64,000 nt of DNA from Rallus limicola (taxonomy: Eukaryota; Chordata; Aves; Gruiformes; Rallidae): assembly GCA_022605955.1 (NCBI GenBank), contig JAKCOZ010000621.1:1-64000 (forward strand). Reading direction: 5' to 3'. Position 1 is the stretch's first letter. Every line of letters begins with the position of its first letter. Below are positions 51,389 to 62,381 of the stretch, piece after piece. Under the pieces are notes generated by a model. It saw only the letters and a program-made list of their open reading frames with translations. It was not told the DNA's origin and made no database searches. A program made the translations under genes and the position numbers.

Positions 51389-54300
51389 GTCTGAAACCTC
51401 CTAACAGGACACACAAGCAGACCCTGTCACTTTGGCTCTCAGCCTTTTCCTTTGCCTGGAAAGAGGGAACATGCCGGGAACCTCCTACGGTGCTTTTCTC
51501 GGCCCTAGCAGACTGCAGTTCAAAACATGCTAAACGTCCAGCAATAACTCCCAAAGTAAAGAAGCTAGGCATGAAAGGCATAGCTTGTCTGAAACCTCCT
51601 AACAGGACACACAAGCAGACCCTGTCACTTTGGCTCTCAGCCTTTTCCTTTGCCTGGAAAGAGGGAACATGCCTGGAAGCTCCTACGGTGCTTTTCTCGG
51701 CCCTAGCAGACTGCAGTTCAAAAGATGCTAAACGTCCAGCAATAACTCCCAAAGTAAAGAAGCTAGGCATGAAAGGCATAGCTTGTCTGAAACCTCCTAA
51801 CAGGACACACAAGCAGACCCTGTCACTTTGGCTCTCAGCCTTTTCCTTTGCCTGGAAAGAGGGAACATGCCTGGAAGCTCCTACGGTGCTTTTCTCGGCC
51901 CTAGCAGACTGCAGTTCAAAACATGCTAAACGTCCAGCAATAACTCCCAAAGTAAAGAAGCTAGGACTGAAAGGCATAGCTTGTCTGAAACCTCCTACCA
52001 GGACACACAAGCAGACCCTGTCACTTTGGCTCTCAGCCTTTTCCTTTGCCTGGAAAGAGGGAACATGCCTGGAAGCTCCTACGGTGCTTTTCTCGGCCCT
52101 AGCAGACTGCAGTTCAAAACATGCTAAACGTCCAGCAATAACTCCCAAAGTAAAGAAGCTAGGCCTGAAAGGCATAGCTTGTCTGAAACCTCTTAACAGG
52201 ACACACAAACAGACCCTGTCACTTTGGCTCTCAGCCTTTTCCTTTGCCTGGAAAGAGGGAACATGCCTGGAAGCTCCTACGGTGCTTTTCTCGGCCCTAG
52301 CAGACTGCAGTTCAAAACATGCTAAACGTCCAGCAATAACTCCCAAAGTAAAGAAGCTAGGACTGAAAGGCATAGCTTGTCTGAAACCTCCTAACAGGAC
52401 ACACAAGCAGACCCTGTCACTTTGGCTCTCAGCCTTTTCCTTTGCCTGGAAAGAGGGAACATGCCTGGAAGCTCCTACGGTGCTTTTCTCGGCCCTAGCA
52501 GACTGCAGTTCAAAACATGCTAAACGTCCAGCAATAACTCCCAAAGTAAAGAAGCTAGGCATGAAAGGCATAGCTTGTCTGAAACCTCCTAACAGGACAC
52601 ACAAGCAGACCCTGTCACTTTGGCTCTCAGCCTTTTCCTTTGCCTGGAAAGAGGGAACATGCCTGGAAGCTCCTACGGTGCTTTTCTCGGCCCTAGCAGA
52701 CTGCAGTTCAAAACATGCTAAACGTCCAGCAATAACTCCCAAAGTAAAGAAGCTAGGACTGAAAGGCATAGCTTGTCTGAAACCTCCTAACAGGACACAC
52801 AAGCAGACCCTGTCACTTTGGCTCTCAGCCTTTTCCTTTGCCTGGAAAGAGGGAACATGCCGGGAACCTCCTACGGTGCTTTTCTCGGCCCTAGCAGACT
52901 GCAGTTCAAAACATGCTAAACGTCCAGCAATAACTCCCAAAGTAAAGAAGCTAGGCATGAAAGGCATAGCTTGTCTGAAACCTCCTACCAGGACACACAA
53001 GCAGACCCTGTCACTTTGGCTCTCAGCCTTTTCCTTTGCCTGGAAAGAGGGAACATGCCTGGAAGCTCCTACGGTGCTTTTCTCGGCCCTAGCAGACTGC
53101 AGTTCAAAACATGCTAAACGTCCAGCAATAACTCCCAAAGTAAAGAAGCTAGGACTGAAAGGCATAGCTTGTCTGAAACCTCCTACCAGGACACACAAGC
53201 AGACCCTGTCACTTTGGCTCTCAGCCTTTTCCTTTGCCTGGAAAGAGGGAACATGCCTGGAACCTCATACGGTGCTTTTCTCGGCCCTAGCAGACTGCAG
53301 TTCAAAAGATGCTAAACGTCCAGCAATAACTCCCAAAGTAAAGAAGCTAGGCATGAAAGGCATAGCTTGTCTGAAACCTCCTAACAGGACACACAAGCAG
53401 ACCCTGTCACTTTGGCTCTCAGCCTTTTCCTTTGCCTGGAAAGAGGGAACATGCCTGGAAGCTCCTACGGTGCTTTTCTCGGCCCTAGCAGACTGCAGTT
53501 CAAAACATGCTAAACGTCCAGCAATAACTCCCAAAGTAAAGAAGCTAGGCATGAAAGGCATAGCTTGTCTGAAACCTCCTACCAGGACACACAAGCAGAC
53601 CCTGTCACTTTGGCTCTCAGCCTTTTCCTTTGCCTGGAAAGAGGGAACATGCCTGGAAGCTCCTACGGTGCTTTTCTCGGCCCTAGCAGACTGCAGTTCA
53701 AAACATGCTAAACGTCCAGCAATAACTCCCAAAGTAAAGAAGCTAGGCCTGAAAGGCATAGCTTGTCTGAAACCTCTTAACAGGACACACAAACAGACCC
53801 TGTCACTTTGGCTCTCAGCCTTTTCCTTTGCCTGGAAAGAGGGAACATGCCTGGAAGCTCCTACGGTGCTTTTCTCGGCCCTAGCAGACTGCAGTTCAAA
53901 ACATGCTAAACGTCCAGCAATAACTCCCAAAGTAAAGAAGCTAGGACTGAAAGGCATAGCTTGTCTGAAACCTCCTAACAGGACACACAAGCAGACCCTG
54001 TCACTTTGGCTCTCAGCCTTTTCCTTTGCCTGGAAAGAGGGAACATGCCTGGAAGCTCCTACGGTGCTTTTCTCGGCCCTAGCAGACTGCAGTTCAAAAC
54101 ATGCTAAACGTCCAGCAATAACTCCCAAAGTAAAGAAGCTAGGCCTGAAAGGCATAGCTTGTCTGAAACCTCTTAACAGGACACACAAACAGACCCTGTC
54201 ACTTTGGCTCTCAGCCTTTTCCTTTGCCTGGAAAGAGGGAACATGCCGGGAACCTCCTACGGTGCTTTTCTCGGCCCTAGCAGACTGCAGTTCAAAACAT

Positions 54301-55445
54301 GCTAAACGTCCAGCAATAACTCCCAAAGTAAAGAAGCTAGGACTGAAAGGCATAGCTTGTCTGAAACCTCCTAACAGGACACACAAGCAGACCCTGTCAC
54401 TTTGGCTCTCAGCCTTTTCCTTTGCCTGGAAAGAGGGAACATGCCTGGAACCTCCTACGGTGCTTTTCTCGGCCCTAGCAGACTGCAGTTCAAAACATGC
54501 TAAACGTCCAGCAATAACTCCCAAAGTAAAGAAGCTAGGACTGAAAGGCATAGCTTGTCTGAAACCTCCTAACAGGACACACAAGCAGACCCTGTCACTT
54601 TGGCTCTCAGCCTTTTCCTTTGCCTGGAAAGAGGGAACATGCCTGGAAGCTCCTACGGTGCTTTTCTCGGCCCTAGCAGACTGCAGTTCAAAACATGCTA
54701 AACGTCCAGCAATAACTCCCAAAGTAAAGAAGCTAGGCATGAAAGGCATAGCTTGTCTGAAACCTCCTAACAGGACACACAAATAGACCCTGTCACTTTG
54801 GCTCTCAGCCTTTTCCTTTGCCTGGAAAGAGGGAACATGCCTGGAAGCTCCTACGGTGCTTTTCTCGGCCCTAGCAGACTGCAGTTCAAAAGATGCTAAA
54901 CGTCCAGCAATAACTCCCAAAGTAAAGAAGCTAGGACTGAAAGGCATAGCTTGTCTGAAACCTCCTAACAGGACACACAAGCAGACCCTGTCACTTTGGC
55001 TCTCAGCCTTTTCCTTTGCCTGGAAAGAGGGAACATGCCTGGAAGCTCCTACGGTGCTTTTCTCGGCCCTAGCAGACTGCAGTTCAAAACATGCTAAACG
55101 TCCAGCAATAACTCCCAAAGTAAAGAAGCTAGGACTGAAAGGCATAGCTTGTCTGAAACCTCCTAACAGGACACACAAGCAGACCCTGTCACTTTGGCTC
55201 TCAGCCTTTTCCTTTGCCTGGAAAGAGGGAACATGCCTGGAACCTCCTACGGTGCTTTTCTCGGCCCTAGCAGACTGCAGTTCAAAACATGCTAAACGTC
55301 CAGCAATAACTCCCAAAGTAAAGAAGCTAGGCATGAAAGGCATAGCTTGTCTGAAACCTCCTAACAGGACACACAAGCAGACCCTGTCACTTTGGCTCTC
55401 AGCCTTTTCCTTTGCCTGGAAAGAGGGAACATGCCTGGAAGCTCC

Positions 55446-55457
55446 TACGGTCTTTTC
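55446..55457 (+). repeat. Monomer with one-base deletion, second copy
   Basis: The deletion is the same as at 38226/38227. The preceding monomer (ggcatg) and the two before it share allele states with the 38-kb copy, which suggests a common origin by duplication or conversion over roughly 600 bp. The following monomers differ. Confidence 0.88.
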
Positions 55458-58400
55458 TCGGCCCTAGCAGACTGCAGTTCAAAACATGCTAAACGTCCAG
55501 CAATAACTCCCAAAGTAAAGAAGCTAGGCATGAAAGGCATAGCTTGTCTGAAACCTCCTAACAGGACACACAAGCAGACCCTGTCACTTTGGCTCTCAGC
55601 CTTTTCCTTTGCCTGGAAAGAGGGAACATGCCTGGAAGCTCCTACGGTGCTTTTCTCGGCCCTAGCAGACTGCAGTTCAAAACATGCTAAACGTCCAGCA
55701 ATAACTCCCAAAGTAAAGAAGCTAGGCATGAAAGGCATAGCTTGTCTGAAACCTCCTAACAGGACACACAAGCAGACCCTGTCACTTTGGCTCTCAGCCT
55801 TTTCCTTTGCCTGGAAAGAGGGAACATGCCTGGAAGCTCCTACGGTGCTTTTCTCGGCCCTAGCAGACTGCAGTTCAAAACATGCTAAACGTCCAGCAAT
55901 AACTCCCAAAGTAAAGAAGCTAGGACTGAAAGGCATAGCTTGTCTGAAACCTCCTAACAGGACACACAAGCAGACCCTGTCACTTTGGCTCTCAGCCTTT
56001 TCCTTTGCCTGGAAAGAGGGAACATGCCTGGAACCTCCTACGGTGCTTTTCTCGGCCCTAGCAGACTGCAGTTCAAAACATGCTAAACGTCCAGCAATAA
56101 CTCCCAAAGTAAAGAAGCTAGGACTGAAAGGCATAGCTTGTCTGAAACCTCCTAACAGGACACACAAGCAGACCCTGTCACTTTGGCTCTCAGCCTTTTC
56201 CTTTGCCTGGAAAGAGGGAACATGCCTGGAAGCTCCTACGGTGCTTTTCTCGGCCCTAGCAGACTGCAGTTCAAAACATGCTAAACGTCCAGCAATAACT
56301 CCCAAAGTAAAGAAGCTAGGCATGAAAGGCATAGCTTGTCTGAAACCTCTTAACAGGACACACAAACAGACCCTGTCACTTTGGCTCTCAGCCTTTTCCT
56401 TTGCCTGGAAAGAGGGAACATGCCTGGAAGCTCCTACGGTGCTTTTCTCGGCCCTAGCAGACTGCAGTTCAAAACATGCTAAACGTCCAGCAATAACTCC
56501 CAAAGTAAAGAAGCTAGGCATGAAAGGCATAGCTTGTCTGAAACCTCCTAACAGGACACACAAGCAGACCCTGTCACTTTGGCTCTCAGCCTTTTCCTTT
56601 GCCTGGAAAGAGGGAACATGCCTGGAAGCTCCTACGGTGCTTTTCTCGGCCCTAGCAGACTGCAGTTCAAAACATGCTAAACGTCCAGCAATAACTCCCA
56701 AAGTAAAGAAGCTAGGACTGAAAGGCATAGCTTGTCTGAAACCTCCTAACAGGACACACAAGCAGACCCTGTCACTTTGGCTCTCAGCCTTTTCCTTTGC
56801 CTGGAAAGAGGAAACATGCCTGGAACCTCCTACGGTGCTTTTCTCGGCCCTAGCAGACTGCAGTTCAAAACATGCTAAACGTCCAGCAATAACTCCCAAA
56901 GTAAAGAAGCTAGGCATGAAAGGCATAGCTTGTCTGAAACCTCCTACCAGGACACACAAGCAGACCCTGTCACTTTGGCTCTCAGCCTTTTCCTTTGCCT
57001 GGAAAGAGGGAACATGCCTGGAAGCTCCTACGGTGCTTTTCTCGGCCCTAGCAGACTGCAGTTCAAAACATGCTAAACGTCCAGCAATAACTCCCAAAGT
57101 AAAGAAGCTAGGACTGAAAGGCATAGCTTGTCTGAAACCTCCTAACAGGACACACAAGCAGACCCTGTCACTTTGGCTCTCAGCCTTTTCCTTTGCCTGG
57201 AAAGAGGGAACATGCCTGGAACCTCCTACGGTGCTTTTCTCGGCCCTAGCAGACTGCAGTTCAAAAGATGCTAAACGTCCAGCAATAACTCCCAAAGTAA
57301 AGAAGCTAGGCATGAAAGGCATAGCTTGTCTGAAACCTCCTAACAGGACACACAAGCAGACCCTGTCACTTTGGCTCTCAGCCTTTTCCTTTGCCTGGAA
57401 AGAGGGAACATGCCTGGAAGCTCCTACGGTGCTTTTCTCGGCCCTAGCAGACTGCAGTTCAAAACATGCTAAACGTCCAGCAATAACTCCCAAAGTAAAG
57501 AAGCTAGGACTGAAAGGCATAGCTTGTCTGAAACCTCCTACCAGGACACACAAGCAGACCCTGTCACTTTGGCTCTCAGCCTTTTCCTTTGCCTGGAAAG
57601 AGGGAACATGCCTGGAACCTCCTACGGTGCTTTTCTCGGCCCTAGCAGACTGCAGTTCAAAACATGCTAAACGTCCAGCAATAACTCCCAAAGTAAAGAA
57701 GCTAGGCCTGAAAGGCATAGCTTGTCTGAAACCTCTTAACAGGACACACAAACAGACCCTGTCACTTTGGCTCTCAGCCTTTTCCTTTGCCTGGAAAGAG
57801 GGAACATGCCTGGAAGCTCCTACGGTGCTTTTCTCGGCCCTAGCAGACTGCAGTTCAAAACATGCTAAACGTCCAGCAATAACTCCCAAAGTAAAGAAGC
57901 TAGGACTGAAAGGCATAGCTTGTCTGAAACCTCCTAACAGGACACACAAGCAGACCCTGTCACTTTGGCTCTCAGCCTTTTCCTTTGCCTGGAAAGAGGG
58001 AACATGCCTGGAACCTCCTACGGTGCTTTTCTCGGCCCTAGCAGACTGCAGTTCAAAACATGCTAAACGTCCAGCAATAACTCCCAAAGTAAAGAAGCTA
58101 GGCATGAAAGGCATAGCTTGTCTGAAACCTCTTAACAGGACACACAAACAGACCCTGTCACTTTGGCTCTCAGCCTTTTCCTTTGCCTGGAAAGAGGGAA
58201 CATGCCGGGAACCTCCTACGGTGCTTTTCTCGGCCCTAGCAGACTGCAGTTCAAAACATGCTAAACGTCCAGCAATAACTCCCAAAGTAAAGAAGCTAGG
58301 ACTGAAAGGCATAGCTTGTCTGAAACCTCCTAACAGGACACACAAGCAGACCCTGTCACTTTGGCTCTCAGCCTTTTCCTTTGCCTGGAAAGAGGGAACA

Positions 58401-58743
58401 TGCCTGGAAGCTCCTACGGTGCTTTTCTCGGCCCTAGCAGACTGCAGTTCAAAACATGCTAAACGTCCAGCAATAACTCCCAAAGTAAAGAAGCTAGGAC
58501 TGAAAGGCATAGCTTGTCTGAAACCTCCTAACAGGACACACAAGCAGACCCTGTCACTTTGGCTCTCAGCCTTTTCCTTTGCCTGGAAAGAGGGAACATG
58601 CCTGGAAGCTCCTACGGTGCTTTTCTCGGCCCTAGCAGACTGCAGTTCAAAACATGCTAAACGTCCAGCAATAACTCCCAAAGTAAAGAAGCTAGGCATG
58701 AAAGGCATAGCTTGTCTGAAACCTCCTAACAGGACACACAAAT

Positions 58744-61700
58744 AGACCCTGTCACTTTGGCTCTCAGCCTTTTCCTTTGCCTGGAAAGAGGGAACATGCC
58801 TGGAACCTCCTACGGTGCTTTTCTCGGCCCTAGAAGACTGCAGTTCAAAACATGCTAAACGTCCAGCAATAACTCCCAAAGTAAAGAAGCTAGGCATGAA
58901 AGGCATAGCTTGTCTGAAACCTCCTAACAGGACACACAAGCAGACCCTGTCACTTTGGCTCTCAGCCTTTTCCTTTGCCTGGAAAGAGGGAACATGCCTG
59001 GAAGCTCCTACGGTGCTTTTCTCGGCCCTAGCAGACTGCAGTTCAAAACATGCTAAACGTCCAGCAATAACTCCCAAAGTAAAGAAGCTAGGACTGAAAG
59101 GCATAGCTTGTCTGAAACCTCCTAACAGGACACACAAGCAGACCCTGTCACTTTGGCTCTCAGCCTTTTCCTTTGCCTGGAAAGAGGGAACATGCCTGGA
59201 AGCTCCTACGGTGCTTTTCTCGGCCCTAGCAGACTGCAGTTCAAAACATGCTAAACGTCCAGCAATAACTCCCAAAGTAAAGAAGCTAGGACTGAAAGGC
59301 ATAGCTTGTCTGAAACCTCCTAACAGGACACACAAGCAGACCCTGTCACTTTGGCTCTCAGCCTTTTCCTTTGCCTGGAAAGAGGGAACATGCCTGGAAG
59401 CTCCTACGGTGCTTTTCTCGGCCCTAGCAGACTGCAGTTCAAAACATGCTAAACGTCCAGCAATAACTCCCAAAGTAAAGAAGCTAGGACTGAAAGGCAT
59501 AGCTTGTCTGAAACCTCCTAACAGGACACACAAGCAGACCCTGTCACTTTGGCTCTCAGCCTTTTCCTTTGCCTGGAAAGAGGGAACATGCCTGGAAGCT
59601 CCTACGGTGCTTTTCTCGGCCCTAGCAGACTGCAGTTCAAAACATGCTAAACGTCCAGCAATAACTCCCAAAGTAAAGAAGCTAGGACTGAAAGGCATAG
59701 CTTGTCTGAAACCTCCTAACAGGACACACAAACAGACCCTGTCACTTTGGCTCTCAGCCTTTTCCTTTGCCTTGAAAGAGGGAACATGCCTGGAACCCCC
59801 TACGGTGCTTTTCTCGGCCCTAGCAGACTGCAGTTCAAAACATGCTAAACGTCCAGCAATAACTCCCAAAGTAAAGAAGCTAGGACTGAAAGGCATAGCT
59901 TGTCTGAAACCTCCTAACAGGACACACAAGCAGACCCTGTCACTTTGGCTCTCAGCCTTTTCCTTTGCCTGGAAAGAGGGAACATGCCTGGAAGCTCCTA
60001 CGGTGCTTTTCTCGGCCCTAGCAGACTGCAGTTCAAAACATGCTAAACGTCCAGCAATAACTCCCAAAGTAAAGAAGCTAGGACTGAAAGGCATAGCTTG
60101 TCTGAAAGCTCCTAACAGGACACACAAGCAGACCCTGTCACTTTAGCTCTCAGCCTTTTCCTTTGCCTGGAAAGAGGGAACATGCCTGGAAGCTCCTACG
60201 GTGCTTTTCTCGGCCCTAGCAGACTGCAGTTCAAAACATGCTAAACATCCAGCAATAACTCCCAAAGTAAAGAAGCTAGGCATGAAAGGCATAGCTTGTC
60301 TGAAACCTCCTAACAGGACACACAAGCAGACCCTGTCACTTTGGCTCTCAGCCTTTTCCTTTGCCTGGAAAGAGGGAACATGCCTGGAACCTCCTACGGT
60401 GCTTTTCTCGGCCCTAGCAGACTGCAGTTCAAAACATGCTAAACGTCCAGCAATAACTCCCAAAGTAAAGAAGCTAGGCATGAAAGGCATAGCTTGTCTG
60501 AAACCTCCTAACAGGACACACAAGCAGACCCTGTCACTTTGGCTCTCAGCCTTTTCCTTTGCCTGGAAAGAGGGAACATGCCTGGAACCTCCTACGGTGC
60601 TTTTCTCGGCCCTAGCAGACTGCAGTTCAAAACATGCTAAACGTCCAGCAATAACTCCCAAAGTAAAGAAGCTAGGACTGAAAGGCATAGCTTGTCTGAA
60701 ACCTCCTAACAGGACACACAAGCAGACCCTGTCACTTTGGCTCTCAGCCTTTTCCTTTGCCTGGAAAGAGGGAACATGCCTGGAAGCTCCTACGGTGCTT
60801 TTCTCGGCCCTAGCAGACTGCAGTTCAAAACATGCTAAACGTCCAGCAATAACTCCCAAAGTAAAGAAGCTAGGACTGAAAGGCATAGCTTGTCTGAAAC
60901 CTCCTACCAGGACACACAAGCAGACCCTGTCACTTTGGCTCTCAGCCTTTTCCTTTGCCTGGAAAGAGGGAACATGCCTGGAACCTCCTACGGTGCTTTT
61001 CTCGGCCCTAGCAGACTGCAGTTCAAAACATGCTAAACGTCCAGCAATAACTCCCAAAGTAAAGAAGCTAGGACTGAAAGGCATAGCTTGTCTGAAACCT
61101 CCTAACAGGACACACAAGCAGACCCTGTCACTTTGGCTCTCAGCCTTTTCCTTTGCCTGGAAAGAGGGAACATGCCTGGAAGCTCCTACGGTGCTTTTCT
61201 CGGCCCTAGCAGACTGCAGTTCAAAACATGCTAAACGTCCAGCAATAACTCCCAAAGTAAAGAAGCTAGGCATGAAAGGCATAGCTTGTCTGAAACCTCC
61301 TAACAGGACACACAAGCAGACCCTGTCACTTTGGCTCTCAGCCTTTTCCTTTGCCTGGAAAGAGGGAACATGCCTGGAACCTCCTACGGTGCTTTTCTCG
61401 GCCCTAGCAGACTGCAGTTCAAAACATGCTAAACGTCCAGCAATAACTCCCAAAGTAAAGAAGCTAGGCATGAAAGGCATAGCTTGTCTGAAACCTCCTA
61501 CCAGGACACACAAGCAGACCCTGTCACTTTGGCTCTCAGCCTTTTCCTTTGCCTGGAAAGAGGGAACATGCCTGGAAGCTCCTACGGTGCTTTTCTCGGC
61601 CCTAGCAGACTGCAGTTCAAAACATGCTAAACGTCCAGCAATAACTCCCAAAGTAAAGAAGCTAGGACTGAAAGGCATAGCTTGTCTGAAACCTCCTAAC

Positions 61701-62381
61701 AGGACACACAAGCAGACCCTGTCACTTTGGCTCTCAGCCTTTTCCTTTGCCTGGAAAGAGGGAACATGCCTGGAAGCTCCTACGGTGCTTTTCTCGGCCC
61801 TAGCAGACTGCAGTTCAAAACATGCTAAACGTCCAGCAATAACTCCCAAAGTAAAGAAGCTAGGCATGAAAGGCATAGCTTGTCTGAAACCTCCTAACAG
61901 GACACACAAGCAGACCCTGTCACTTTGGCTCTCAGCCTTTTCCTTTGCCTGGAAAGAGGGAACATGCCTGGAACCTCCTACGGTGCTTTTCTCGGCCAGA
62001 CAAGCTATGCCTTTCAGTCCTAGCTTCTTTACTTTGGGAGTTATTGCTGGACGTTTAGCATGTTTTGAACTGCAGTCTGCTAGGGCCGAGAAAAGCACCG
62101 TAGGAGCTTCCAGGCATGTTCCCTCTTTCCAGGCAAAGGAAAAGGCTGAGAGCCAAAGTGACAGGGTCTGCTTGTGTGTCCTGTTAGGAGGTTTCAGACA
62201 AGCTATGCCTTTCAGTCCTAGCTTCTTTACTTTGGGAGTTATTGCTGGACGTTTAGCATGTTTTGAACTGCAGTCTGCTAGGGCCGAGAAAAGCACCGTA
62301 GGAGCTTCCAGGCATGTTCCCTCTTTCCAGGCAAAGGAAAAGGCTGAGAGCCAAAGTGACAGGGTCTGCTTGTGTGTCCTG
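58744..62381 (+). repeat. Junction-spanning 3.64-kb duplication, copy 2
   Basis: This is the second copy of 5525-9162, in direct orientation and offset by 53,219 bp. It includes the same inversion junction. Sequence on both outer sides diverges in allele order, so only this stretch is shared. Confidence 0.9.
61993..62003. other. Inversion junction A, second copy
   Basis: The breakpoint ctcggcc followed by agacaagc is base-for-base the same as at 8778/8779, offset 53,219 bp. Flanking monomers carry the same private variants, so this is a copy of the first junction and not an independent inversion. Confidence 0.93.

Larger units (their letters stand above)
37583..61997 (+). repeat. Forward-orientation satellite block 2
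   Basis: About 123 monomers are in the same orientation as block 1. The block contains the 24-monomer tandem duplication and two copies with a one-base deletion (38226/38227 and 55451/55452). Its last 3.25 kb (58744-61997) matches 5525-8778. It begins at a complex junction and ends at the same monomer position (20) as block 1. Confidence 0.95.
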
